64,000 bases of DNA from Microbulbifer rhizosphaerae. Lineage in GTDB: Bacteria > Pseudomonadota > Gammaproteobacteria > Pseudomonadales > Cellvibrionaceae. Below, piece by piece: positions 37,966 through 46,457 of the stretch. The notes under the pieces are model-generated. The model worked only from the letters and a program-made list of their open reading frames with translations, had not been told where the DNA came from and made no database searches. Position numbers and translations under genes: made by a program. Within the stretch, counting starts at the first letter, position 1; the number at the start of each line of letters is the position of its first letter. The stretch spans positions 1 to 64,000 of the forward strand of contig NZ_JACHWZ010000008.1 in assembly GCF_014191725.1 (NCBI RefSeq). Direction: 5' to 3'.

Positions 37966-39327
37966 TTAACTGGAGTAACCTTCGAGGGCCTGTTCCAGTT
38001 GCATAACCGTGCCCTTGTTCTTCATTGCATAAGTATCGGCATCCGGCTTTCTCAGGAAAGCTTTGAAACCGTCTGAAGATTTGACAAAAAAAGCTGTTTT
38101 ACCGAAAAGTTTCAGTCCCGTTTCTTCATCGTATACGTAGGTTGCGTTCAATTTTGCACCTGTTTCCCTGAACTCTTTGATAGCCTTCAAAAAATCAGCT
38201 ATGGAGGCGTAGGATATTATGCCGTTTCTGGAGTGCCAGATTTCCACCGGTAGCTGTGCGTTGGCAACACCAGGATCAACGATAGTGCTCTTTTCCGCGT
38301 CGTAATCGATACCCAGATCGGAGTACGCTTTTTTCACGTAGTCTTCCGTCACCCATTCTTCAAAATCGAGTGGGGGCATATTCATCTCTTTAGTTAGGAC
38401 ACCATGATCCGCTTTCAGGGCTTCCACCCATTTTGATTTAATGGTTGGATCGAGCGTAAGATGTCCACCTTCTGAGAAATAGATATAGAGCACTTCTTTC
38501 TCAACACCGGTCCAGTTCTCCATCATATCAACTGCCTTGACCGGATCTGACTTAATCCATTGCCCCGCTTCATGCACCGCTTTAATAAAAGCAACAGCAA
38601 CCTCAGGGTATTGATCCAGAAAGTCTTCACGCACAACAACACCATGAAGATAAGGTATGCCTGTCTCTCTACCGTCGTATATTTTGCGGCCAGTTCCCCT
38701 GAACTCCATTAACTCAGACCAGGGACAAAAATCCGCATGCGCATCAATTCGGCTGGAGGCTATATTCGCTGCTCCTACGGCGGGGCTTTGATTCTTTAAG
38801 GCATAGTCCTTTGCAGGAATCCCTTCGTCCTGCATAGCTTTCAACAGCATCCCCCAAGCTGCGCTCCCTACGGGAACCGATACTTGCTTGCCAGCAAGTT
38901 GATCAATGGTGTAAATATCGGAATCGACCGGAACGACAATGGCGTTACCACTACCTTTCAGGTTATAGCCGGTACCGGCGATATACTTGGTGCGTAAAGA
39001 TTTTGTTTCCTGGAACTTGGCCCCGTTCACAATCAGTGGGTAATCACCCATTACTCCAAAGTTCAACTTGTTAGCCATCATCTGGTTGGTAATTGGGCCA
39101 CCAGAGGAATAATCGCTCCAGGAAATCTCGTAGTCAGAATCAGCATATTTTCCTGACCTGGGAAGGTGTTTCTCCAACAGCCCCAACTCCTTAACGACGA
39201 TGCCCGCCGTGTAGGTGTCCGTACACATACTTTGGTGCCCTATCGCAATGCGTATCGTCTCGGCGTTCGCCGAGTTCGCCAGGGCCGCGGCCATAAATAT
39301 TGCTGTGAATAGCTTGGTTATTGTCAT
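37966..39327 (-). CDS. ABC importer periplasmic binding protein, NitT/TauT type, with extra C-terminal domain
   Basis: 453 aa from the ATG at 39327, which has GGGGG six bases upstream and starts a signal peptide (ending NSANA). Residues about 25-350 are an NMT1/SsuA-like fold (IRIAIGHQSMCTDTYTAGI, NKLNFGVMGDYPLIVNGAKF, ASSRIDAHADFCPW, AFIKAVHEAGQWIKSDP). Family members are about 320-340 aa long; here another 90 residues follow (IADFLKAIKEFRETGAKLNA, YAMKNKGTVMQLEQAL). That tail weakly resembles NosL/copper-linked domains. The motif at 39357-39382 lies 30 bp upstream. Ligand unknown; nitrate, cyanate, sulfonates and other small anions are the family range. Confidence 0.85.
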   Translation of the reverse strand: MTITKLFTAIFMAAALANSANAETIRIAIGHQSMCTDTYTAGIVVKELGLLEKHLPRSGKYADSDYEISWSDYSSGGPITNQMMANKLNFGVMGDYPLIVNGAKFQETKSLRTKYIAGTGYNLKGSGNAIVVPVDSDIYTIDQLAGKQVSVPVGSAAWGMLLKAMQDEGIPAKDYALKNQSPAVGAANIASSRIDAHADFCPWSELMEFRGTGRKIYDGRETGIPYLHGVVVREDFLDQYPEVAVAFIKAVHEAGQWIKSDPVKAVDMMENWTGVEKEVLYIYFSEGGHLTLDPTIKSKWVEALKADHGVLTKEMNMPPLDFEEWVTEDYVKKAYSDLGIDYDAEKSTIVDPGVANAQLPVEIWHSRNGIISYASIADFLKAIKEFRETGAKLNATYVYDEETGLKLFGKTAFFVKSSDGFKAFLRKPDADTYAMKNKGTVMQLEQALEGYSS

Positions 39328-39356
39328 TGTCATCCCCCAGTAAGGTTTATTATCCA

Positions 39357-39382
39357 ACTTGTCTTGCCATGTTATAACGACC
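39357..39382 (-). promoter_or_regulatory. Regulatory motif upstream of the ABC operon
   Basis: ACTTGT, ten other bases, then TATAACGACC (plus-strand reading). The same bipartite pattern with the same spacing occurs at 41375-41400 and, in variant form, at 33563-33588 and 29411-29436. On the minus strand TTATAA and GATAAT are 17 bp apart and could be -35 and -10 boxes, placing the motif over the promoter. Confidence 0.6.
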
Positions 39383-40090
39383 TACTTAGTAGCTGCATAA
39401 GCCGTGCCAGAAACCCAACCGCCCGATCCTCAAAGCGTATAAGTCGTTAATTCATAAACCTTTTTTTAGAGAGTTCAGAGCCCCCTTAATTCCTTGAAGA
39501 ACCTCTTCCATATTAGGAAAATGCCCCGCTATTGCGCCTGCGCATCAGTACCGCACTCTATAAGCGCACAATCGACCCGCATGCCTGTCGCAGGGCCAAT
39601 ACAAGTAATACAGATCTCATCCCGAAGTATCCCTATCGAGGTCACAGAAATGACACGAGCCACCCCATGACGGAGAACAGTCATACCGTTGGTTGGGATA
39701 TGAAGGCTACCGTCACTGACGGGTTTCGTATGCCCGGTGTTCGGAGAGCGCGGGACCCTGATTTTTCAAGAGTCGAGGTGAGAGAGAGCGGGAAGGTGCC
39801 CCGGGGCGATAATCTTGCTATTAACCCGGAAACCAAATAGAACATCCCTGGCCTGAATGCCGCTAAGTTAAGCAATAAGCTTGATGCGAAGGGCTTGATG
39901 CCGGGGATTCTTTGCGGGACTGTGACTCGGGCCATCCTTGGCCTATTTGCTTGCCGCCATTCAAATACTGGCGGATGGCCGCCCCACGGATGGCCGCCCC
40001 ACGGATGGCCGCCCCACGAATGGCCGCCCCACGAATTGCTTGTGTTTCAAGGACTCGCGCCGGCCTCCGGTCGGCGGCGACACTGATTTT
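39383..40090. other. Intergenic region between the porin and ABC operon, with tandem repeat
   Basis: 708 bp without a supportable gene. It carries the 15-bp tandem repeat at 39973-40032 and two copies of CTGATTTTTCAA (near 39758 and 40084). Part of it is GC-rich and looks like host intergenic DNA inside the otherwise AT-rich block, so it may mark a join. Confidence 0.5.
39973..40032. repeat. 15-bp tandem repeat, four copies
   Basis: Four head-to-tail copies of GGATGGCCGCCCCAC (the fourth begins GA). The unit core GGATGGCCGCCCC is the same as the extra block in the right arms of class-A repeats at 9453-9542 and 14737-14827. There are no spacers, so it is not a CRISPR array. Confidence 0.95.
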
Positions 40091-41302
40091 TCAAAAGGTA
40101 AACTGGGTCTGAAACCGGTGATTGATCTGTTCAACAGAATCGACATCGGACGTCACCAGCTCCAATCTCCATCGAAAGGATAAACCTTCCAGATACTGGT
40201 CAAGTGCATAGATCACGTCCAGGTCGGTCGCCTCCCGATCCGGTGCCTGATCGAAATCAAACGTTGCATAACTGAGTTTTACATCCACCTTGCTGGAAAA
40301 ACTGTGATTGAAGGTTACCTTCAATGCCTCACCGGCATCTACGTTCTCCAGGGTCTCCAACATATTGTTAGTGTAAAGCGGGCTGGTGGAGTAACTGAAG
40401 GGAGCCAGAAATGCACCATTTCGAAAAGCGGATTGCTCCGTAGCGACACTGTTGTAAGCCAAAGTGACCTTTGAGCTTCCCATTGTCGTTCCAAACTTAA
40501 CGCCGTAAAGACTTGAATCGATTCTGCCCAGTATTTCGTCACCGCTTTCACGTTGTGTTGCATATTGCGCGCCCACGAAAGGTTTGACACTGTTGGATAT
40601 CGAGGCACTGTAGCTACCGTTGACGTACAGGGTGTCAAAGAACTCCGAAACCCGGGTAAACCACGCTTCCAACTTTATTGGCCCAGCTCCGTATACAGCT
40701 CCCAGGTTAGCCATACTGCCTGTTTCGGAGGGGGCAGAAGCCCCGTACCGGCTCGCCGTCCAGGAACCGATATCCACAAATGTTTCACTATTACGATTCT
40801 TGATCTCACTAAGGTAGTTGGCCTCGAAGGAGATATCTTTCAGGCTTTTATTGGTAACGCCGTACCCGTGAAACGTAAAGGGGATCATGAAAGCATCGCC
40901 AGAGTTGGCAAAAGGAGTATTGACTTTCTGTCGACCCAGGGTAGCTACGGTATGGCCGGCATCAAATTTCAGATAGGCCTCTCCCAACACTTCCAGATCG
41001 CTGCCCAAACGGCTATTCACCTTGTTTGGGTCGTCGTCGTTCGTACCAAGATCCTGAGCAGTGTAATATCCTGCACCGATCTTGATTGGGCCTATCTTAC
41101 CGGTCTCAGCGCGTAACGCTCCCCCTAAGGAAAATGCACTTTCATCGGTACGATCCTCATACTCTCGGGTGTTGTAGTAGGCTCTGATGTTTCCATCCAG
41201 ACTTCCGTTGTCAAATATGTCCCTTAATTGATCTTCGGAAAACGCCAGCGTAGAGAACCCCGATACCCCTGCAAGCAGGATCAGCTTTTTGATTGTATTC
41301 AT
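40091..41302 (-). CDS. OprD-family outer-membrane porin
   Basis: 403 aa with signal peptide (LAFSEDQL) and barrel ending in phenylalanine (FQTQFTF). DGNIRAYYNTREY, LGGALRAETGKIG, GAGYYTAQDLGTND and LGRQKVNTPFAN are typical of OprD-type substrate-selective porins. It would allow the system's small substrate across the outer membrane. GGGGG lies at SD distance from the ATG. The shared regulatory motif lies 73 bp upstream, and the ABC binding-protein gene is next downstream, so it probably supplies that importer. Confidence 0.88.
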   Translation of the reverse strand: MNTIKKLILLAGVSGFSTLAFSEDQLRDIFDNGSLDGNIRAYYNTREYEDRTDESAFSLGGALRAETGKIGPIKIGAGYYTAQDLGTNDDDPNKVNSRLGSDLEVLGEAYLKFDAGHTVATLGRQKVNTPFANSGDAFMIPFTFHGYGVTNKSLKDISFEANYLSEIKNRNSETFVDIGSWTASRYGASAPSETGSMANLGAVYGAGPIKLEAWFTRVSEFFDTLYVNGSYSASISNSVKPFVGAQYATQRESGDEILGRIDSSLYGVKFGTTMGSSKVTLAYNSVATEQSAFRNGAFLAPFSYSTSPLYTNNMLETLENVDAGEALKVTFNHSFSSKVDVKLSYATFDFDQAPDREATDLDVIYALDQYLEGLSFRWRLELVTSDVDSVEQINHRFQTQFTF

Positions 41303-41374
41303 GTAACCCCCATAATCTGAAAATTTCAGCCTGCTCCGTCACAGCTGAGCAATGCCCCGGTTTGTGTGAAGTCC

Positions 41375-41400
41375 ACTTGTACTAATAAGATATAACGACT
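41375..41400 (-). promoter_or_regulatory. Regulatory motif upstream of the porin gene
   Basis: ACTTGT, ten bases, TATAACGACT. It matches the site at 39357-39382 in both half-sites and in spacing. A further related word pair (TATAACGACT, three bases, ACAAGT) lies at 41603-41621 in altered arrangement. Confidence 0.6.
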
Positions 41401-42045
41401 CAGGATTAATAAAGCGATTTCTATGCCAAAACCGGATTGGAGACCTGAGCTGACACCAAGGCCTTGTATTTCATTACTTTTTAGTTCGTTTATTTACCAA
41501 CCCGACAATTGTCTACCGACCTCTATCAGACGCTGAACGCCCTACATTGGCCCAACAATGCCCGCAGAGGGGAAACTATTCATGCAAGCAGGGCAACGGA
41601 TTTATAACGACTAGTACAAGTTCAGTAGCGAATTACAGTAAGGGCGATCAAATATTTTCAGATAGTCGATGGGAGGAGTGCACCGAGACATTCGAAAGCA
41701 GCTTTCGGCAGTGTCCCTGCTGTGAGAGAGGCTGGGATTAGATGATCATGCCGGGAGATAATTTTTGTCGCAGTTTCTCGCTTAACAGGGTATCTATCCC
41801 TTTCAGGGAAAGATCAATGGATCTTTTTCCTAAAATGCTGGGTGCTTATGGGTATCCATCAATCCATCCATGGAGGGGATCGGCTCGGCCATGACGCGAT
41901 TCCATTTCGCTTGATGATGGCAGTGCCTGAATCAAGCCGTCAGATGGGTCATTGCCGGTCACTCCTTTCAACCAGCTTTTTCCGGAACGAAAAGAGACTG
42001 ACGTTCCACGGCCCTATTCGCCTGCAAGCAGGCTCCCGCAAATCT
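41401..42045. other. Intergenic region at the right end of the accessory block
   Basis: 645 bp. It holds the second TATAACGACT word at 41603-41612, a hairpin with a T-rich end (AAAGATC/GATCTTT, 41809-41826) and a half class-B repeat at 42017-42040. A short open frame at 41547-41741 ending CPCCERGWD has no support as a gene. Confidence 0.5.
42017..42040. repeat. Half copy of class-B repeat
   Basis: TTCGCCTGCAAGCAGGCTCC plus CGCA, one arm of the class-B palindrome, just past the stop of the Ldh2-like gene. The partner arm is absent. Confidence 0.75.
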
Positions 42046-43098
42046 TCAAAGAGGTTTGGGTAGAGGCACATTCAACTTTTCCGCCCAGGGCTCAAGGTCC
42101 TGCATGATGGAGGGATAGAGCTCCACCCCTTCTTCCAACTGCCGCGCCCGGGCGGCCCAGGCACGCTGGCCGGGTACGCGGGCCGGGGAATCGCCCTCGC
42201 TGCGGCTCTTTTCCCAGAGGTGACAAAGCGCTGTGGTCTGCCGCAGGAAATCCGCCTGGGGGCCGAAGGCCCTGGGATCGATAATCTGCAGGAATACCGA
42301 GTTGGCCTCATCGTCTCCTTTCGATTCCTCGTCTCCCCGGCCGTAACCGCCCAGGGCCATGGACAGAACCTCCAGCATGGCGCTGAGCGCCGCGCCCTTG
42401 TAGCCGTGGTCGGCGCCACCCACCGGTAGGATACTGCCGCCGTTTTCGAAGGCGGCCGGATCGTCCGACAGGTTGCCCTCGTTGTCCTTGAGGTATTCGC
42501 CCGGCAGTTTCCTGCCCTCCCGTTGCGCCCGGCTGACATAGCCACCGGCGGTGACCGACATGCTGATATCGAACAGCAGTGGGTAATCCCCCGCCGGGGC
42601 GGCGAAGGCGATGGGATTGGCGGAGAACAGCGGATCTATGCCGCCCTGGGCGCTGACGGTGTTCTCCGATGGGGTGGAACAGGTCAGCAAGGCCACGTAA
42701 CCCTTTTCGACGACTGGCGGCAGATAGGCAGCCAGGCAGGCGATATGCTGGCTGCGGCGAATGGTGGCGGTGACCATTCCCTGCTCCGGCAGCCTCTCCA
42801 GCGCCTGCTCCACCGCCTGGGTGAGCACCCAGGGGCCGGGTAGAAAGTCGGCATCCCAGTTAAAGCAATTGCCGCGGTCGGCGAGCACCCGCGGCTCTCC
42901 CTCTCGCCGGGACTCGCCATTCAGCAGCCACCGCAGGTTGCTCGCCACCCGGTTGAGACCGTGGGTGGTGAAACCCATCAAATCCGCCTGCAGGAAAACA
43001 TTGGCCATCACCGAGGCCCGTTCCCCGGTAAGACCGACTCGCTTGAAAAGTTCGGCCGCAAACTGCTGCAGTTCATCGGCGTCGTAGCGTTTGGACAT
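42046..43098 (-). CDS. Ldh2/MDH2-family NAD(P)-dependent oxidoreductase
   Basis: 350 aa. The family motifs are DLMGFTTHGLNRV (substrate-binding His), RRSQHIACLAAYLPPVVEKG, TCSTPSENTVSAQGG, FSANPIAFAAPAGDYPLLFDISMS and DHGYKGAALSAMLEVLSMALGGYG. This non-Rossmann family reduces or oxidises 2-hydroxy acids such as malate, L-lactate, ureidoglycolate or delta1-piperideine-2-carboxylate; sequence does not say which. AAAGGGAG precedes the ATG. GC-rich like the core genome; it marks the return to host composition after the AT-rich block. Confidence 0.87.
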   Translation of the reverse strand: MSKRYDADELQQFAAELFKRVGLTGERASVMANVFLQADLMGFTTHGLNRVASNLRWLLNGESRREGEPRVLADRGNCFNWDADFLPGPWVLTQAVEQALERLPEQGMVTATIRRSQHIACLAAYLPPVVEKGYVALLTCSTPSENTVSAQGGIDPLFSANPIAFAAPAGDYPLLFDISMSVTAGGYVSRAQREGRKLPGEYLKDNEGNLSDDPAAFENGGSILPVGGADHGYKGAALSAMLEVLSMALGGYGRGDEESKGDDEANSVFLQIIDPRAFGPQADFLRQTTALCHLWEKSRSEGDSPARVPGQRAWAARARQLEEGVELYPSIMQDLEPWAEKLNVPLPKPL

Positions 43099-43154
43099 GA
43101 TTTCTCCCTTTAGGTCGTTGGCCAGTCAGGGTGAACACTGGGTTCGCCCCACAC

Positions 43155-43568
43155 TCATTCACTGACTTTCCCACGCCACGCTTTCACCTGCCCGCGCCGC
43201 GTCTTGTTCTGCAACCGCCGCTCCTTCGCGGCCCTGCTGGGTTTGGTGGCGATGCGTTTCCTGGGTGTACCGGTCGCCTTTTCGATCAGGGCGCAAAGCC
43301 GTTCCAGTGCATCCGCGCGGTTTTTTTCCTGGGTGCGGAAGCGCTGGGCCTTGATCACTGCCACACCGTCGGAAGAAATACGCCGGTCGCGCAGGGCCAG
43401 CAGGCGCTGCTTGACTTCCTCCGGCAGCGAGGAGGCACGGATATCGAAGCGCAGATGAATCGCGCTGGCCACCTTGTTAACATTCTGGCCGCCGGCGCCC
43501 TGGGCGCGCACCGCGCTCAGCTCCACTTCGGATTCGGATATCCTCAGGTTCCTGGAAATTTCAATCAT
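43155..43568 (-). CDS. arfB: Peptidyl-tRNA hydrolase ArfB (YaeJ)
   Basis: 137 aa with the catalytic loop [21 protein letters not shown] (GGQ) and a basic C-terminal tail ([19 protein letters not shown]) that enters the empty mRNA channel. It is far shorter than RF1 or RF2 and lacks their codon-recognition domains. It releases peptides from ribosomes stalled on broken mRNAs. Single gene on the minus strand, divergent from the BCCT transporter gene (111 bp apart). Confidence 0.95.
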   Translation of the reverse strand: MIEISRNLRISESEVELSAVRAQGAGGQNVNKVASAIHLRFDIRASSLPEEVKQRLLALRDRRISSDGVAVIKAQRFRTQEKNRADALERLCALIEKATGTPRKRIATKPSRAAKERRLQNKTRRGQVKAWRGKVSE

Positions 43569-43679
43569 GAAGAAGCATCTGGTTATTCGCGAAAAATTTA
43601 AGTACGGTGGTCAGCTACGCTAAAATAAGCGCCTATTTTAACCCGCCGCGCTCGCAAGCAGCACCGAGGAATAGCAGTC

Positions 43680-45662
43680 ATGAAGCCTCCCCAAAGGGAC
43701 AACAAAGCGCATTTCGACCCCCCGGTATTCTACACAGCCACCGGGGTACTGCTGTTGCTGGTGGCCTACGCGGTGCTGTTCGCCGACGACGCCACCGCGC
43801 GCTTCAAGGCTCTGCAGGCGGGTATCGTGGCCAATATGAGCTGGTACTACGTACTGGTAGTGGCGATCGTTCTCATCAGTGTAGTGATGATCGGTGTATC
43901 CAGGTTCGGCGAGATCAGGCTCGGGCCCGAACACGCGAAACCGGATTACGGTTACGGGTCCTGGCTCGCGATGCTGTTTTCCGCCGGTATGGGAATCGGC
44001 CTGTTGTTCTTCGGTGTGGCCGAGCCGGTGATGCACTACCTGTCGCCCCCGGTGGGTGAAACCGGCACCGTGGCTGCCGCGCGCGAAGCGATGGTGCTCA
44101 CCTTTTTCCATTGGGGGCTGCACGCCTGGGCCATCTACGCCATCGTCGCACTGATCCTGGCCTATTTCAGCTACCGCCACGATCTGCCGCTCACCCTGCG
44201 CTCGGCGCTCTACCCGATGATCGGCGAGCGCATCCACGGTCCCATTGGCCACGCGGTGGATGTCTTCGCCATTGTCGGCACCGTGTGCGGCGTGGCCACT
44301 ACTCTGGGTTATGGCGTGCTGCAGATCAACGCCGGGCTCAATCACCTGTTCGATATCCCGGTGGGCACGGGGCCGCAGGTGGTTCTGATCGTAATCACCA
44401 CCATCCTGGCCACCATCTCCGTGGTGATGGGCCTGGATCTGGGTATCAAGCGGCTGTCACAGCTGAATATGGGGCTGGCGATATTGCTGCTGATGATGGT
44501 GCTGCTGCTCGGCAGTACCGTGTACCTGCTGCAAACCTTCGTGCAGAACTTCGGCAGTTACCTTTCGGTAATGGTGAGTCGCACCTTCAATCTCTATGCC
44601 TACGCACCTACCGACTGGCTGGGGGGTTGGACCATTCTGTACTGGGGCTGGTGGATGTCCTGGTCGCCCTTTGTAGGGCTTTTTATCGCGCGGATCTCCC
44701 GCGGGCGTACCATTCGCGAATTTATTGTCGGCGCCATGCTGGTACCCGCTGGGATCACCCTGCTGTGGATGACGGTGTTTGGTAATTCCGCCATTCATAT
44801 GATCCTGGATGAGGGACTGACCTCACTGGGCCGGATAGTGAGCGAGAACGAGTCGCTGGCGCTATTCCAGTTCCTGGAGCAGTTCCCCATGCCGGGGTTC
44901 TTTTCCTTGCTCGCCGTGGTGATGGTGGTGGTCTTCTTTGTCACCTCGGCGGATTCCGGGGCCATGGTGGTGAACATGCTCTCCTCCCACGGGCGCGACG
45001 ATACACCGGTATGGCAGCGCATCTTCTGGTGCGGCCTGATCGGTGTTGTGGCCATCGCCCTGCTGCTGGCCGGTGGGCTGCAGTCCCTGCAGACGGCAGT
45101 GATTGCCAGCGCCCTGCCCTTCTCCGTGATACTACTGGTGGCCATATACGGGTTGATCGCGGCTCTGCGCAGGGACACGGCCAAGCGGATTGCACTGAGC
45201 GCGCCGGTGGCTCCCGCCAGCCTGGGCAGTCCCGTCTCCTGGCAGCGGCGACTGAAAAACCTGGTGCGCCTGCCCTCGCTGGAGGAAGTTCGCGAGTATA
45301 TTCGCGAGGTGGGGGAACCGACGCTGCAGGAATTTGCCAGCGAGATGGAGAAAAACGGCTTTTCCGCAACGGTCAGCCGGGTGAATCACTCCGTTTGCCT
45401 GGAAGTGCTCCAGAGCGGGGAAATCGATTTCATCTACGGCATACATCCCAAGGCCCACCTGAAGCCCAGCGCCCCCAATCCGGACGCGGAACTGAATGAT
45501 GAGGTGGACGACGGCTCCCCGGAAAAATATTTCCGCGCGGAAGTGCACCTGCAGGAAGGCGGCCAGGACTACGACGTCATGGGCTGGACCAGGGACCAGC
45601 TGCTCACCGATATCCTCGCCCAGTACGAGCGTCATTTGCAGTTTTTGCACACGGTTCGCTGA
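43680..45662 (+). CDS. BCCT-family transporter, BetT-like
   Basis: 660 aa with 12 predicted helices. AGMGIGLLFFGVAEPVMHY (glycine-rich segment), LFHWGLHAWAIYAIV-like helix and YWGWWMSWSPFVGLFIARISRGRTIREF, the BCCT signature, are present. A C-terminal cytoplasmic domain of about 150 residues (from LVRLPSLEEVREYIREVGEP) matches the long tail of BetT-type proton-coupled choline carriers, used in osmotic regulation. The substrate is probably choline or betaine; no bet biosynthesis genes are nearby. Translation starts at the ATG at 43680. Confidence 0.9.
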   Translation: MKPPQRDNKAHFDPPVFYTATGVLLLLVAYAVLFADDATARFKALQAGIVANMSWYYVLVVAIVLISVVMIGVSRFGEIRLGPEHAKPDYGYGSWLAMLFSAGMGIGLLFFGVAEPVMHYLSPPVGETGTVAAAREAMVLTFFHWGLHAWAIYAIVALILAYFSYRHDLPLTLRSALYPMIGERIHGPIGHAVDVFAIVGTVCGVATTLGYGVLQINAGLNHLFDIPVGTGPQVVLIVITTILATISVVMGLDLGIKRLSQLNMGLAILLLMMVLLLGSTVYLLQTFVQNFGSYLSVMVSRTFNLYAYAPTDWLGGWTILYWGWWMSWSPFVGLFIARISRGRTIREFIVGAMLVPAGITLLWMTVFGNSAIHMILDEGLTSLGRIVSENESLALFQFLEQFPMPGFFSLLAVVMVVVFFVTSADSGAMVVNMLSSHGRDDTPVWQRIFWCGLIGVVAIALLLAGGLQSLQTAVIASALPFSVILLVAIYGLIAALRRDTAKRIALSAPVAPASLGSPVSWQRRLKNLVRLPSLEEVREYIREVGEPTLQEFASEMEKNGFSATVSRVNHSVCLEVLQSGEIDFIYGIHPKAHLKPSAPNPDAELNDEVDDGSPEKYFRAEVHLQEGGQDYDVMGWTRDQLLTDILAQYERHLQFLHTVR

Positions 45663-45680
45663 AAGACAACTGCGGTGTAA

Positions 45681-45698
45681 GATTGCATTTTTGCAATC
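45681..45698 (+). terminator. Short hairpin between transporter and acetyltransferase genes
   Basis: GATTGCA-TTTT-TGCAATC, a 7-bp stem with a T4 loop, 18 bp after the BCCT stop. No T tract follows, so termination is uncertain. Confidence 0.35.
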
Positions 45699-45708
45699 TG
45701 GCAGCCTT

Positions 45709-46227
45709 ATGACCCCGATAAAAACCGAGCGCCTGCGACTGCGCCGCCTTACCGAAGACGACGCGCCGCTGATGCTGGCGGTTCTGAACGATCCCGACTT
45801 CCTGCGCAACGTGGGCGACCGCGGTGTACGCAACGATAAGGCGGCGCGCCGCTATATCGCCGACGGCCCGCTGACCATGTACCGCGAGCACGGCTTCGGC
45901 CTCTACCGGGTGGAACTCGCCGACGGCACGCCCGTCGGTACCTGCGGCCTGATCAAGCGCGATGGACTGGACGACGTGGATATCGGCTTCGCCTTTCTCC
46001 CCCGCTTCCGCGGTTGCGGCTACGCGCTGGAGGCGGCGCGGGCGGTGATGCAGTACGGCCGCGAGGCGTTGGCCTTGAAGCGCATAGTAGCCATTGTCCT
46101 ACCGGATAACGCGCCCTCTGTACGCCTGCTCGAAAAAATAGGCCTGCGCGCCGAGGGGAAAATCACATTGCCGGGGGACGACGAAGAGCTGCTGTTGATG
46201 GCCTGGGAGGCCGATAACCCGGCATAA
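45709..46227 (+). CDS. GNAT-family N-acetyltransferase (RimJ/RimL-like)
   Basis: 172 aa from the ATG at 45709; a longer frame would overlap the BCCT gene. TERLRLRRLTEDDAPLMLAVL is the usual start of Acetyltransf_3 enzymes, followed by TPVGTCGLIKRDGLDDVDIGFAFLPRFRGCGYALEAA (acetyl-CoA site, with RGCGYA in place of R/QxxGxG/A) and NAPSVRLLEKIGLRAEG. Acetyl acceptor unknown, possibly a protein N-terminus or small metabolite. Confidence 0.9.
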   Translation: MTPIKTERLRLRRLTEDDAPLMLAVLNDPDFLRNVGDRGVRNDKAARRYIADGPLTMYREHGFGLYRVELADGTPVGTCGLIKRDGLDDVDIGFAFLPRFRGCGYALEAARAVMQYGREALALKRIVAIVLPDNAPSVRLLEKIGLRAEGKITLPGDDEELLLMAWEADNPA

Positions 46228-46386
46228 GCCGTATGATGGGCAAAGCGAAAGCAGAACAAAGTGCTCCCCGCATTTTCTGTATTCGTGCCATCCATCACGA
46301 GGTCGTGCCCATCACAGCATGGAATGATGGGCACGTCGCCTCGCTCCTTTGCCCATCCTACAACGGGACTCCAAGCCCGAAATGGC

Positions 46387-46428
46387 AAAAAAGGCGAGAC
46401 ACTTCTGAGGGAACCCAAGTGTCTCGCC
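46387..46428 (-). terminator. Rho-independent terminator of the actP unit
   Basis: On the minus strand a perfect 12-bp stem (GGCGAGACACTT / AAGTGTCTCGCC, 12-nt loop) is followed by TTTTTTGCC. It lies 29 bp past the actP stop. Confidence 0.9.
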
Positions 46429-46457
46429 AAGGACCGTAAGGTGTTTTCAGTCAGGGA

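Noticed and set aside
39973-40032. Possible CRISPR array
   Set aside because: Units of 15 bp abut without spacers; no cas genes are present.
39895-40086. Open frame encoding GWPPH repeats
   Set aside because: Product of the 15-bp tandem repeat, open in several frames; no gene signals.
24175-41302. Thiocyanate dehydrogenase or nitrous-oxide reductase locus
   Set aside because: The copper chaperones prompted the idea, but no thiocyanate dehydrogenase, NosZ or other copper enzyme gene is found in the block.
41547-41741. Small cysteine-containing open frame
   Set aside because: TTG start, no convincing RBS, and it overlaps repeated regulatory words; no family resemblance.
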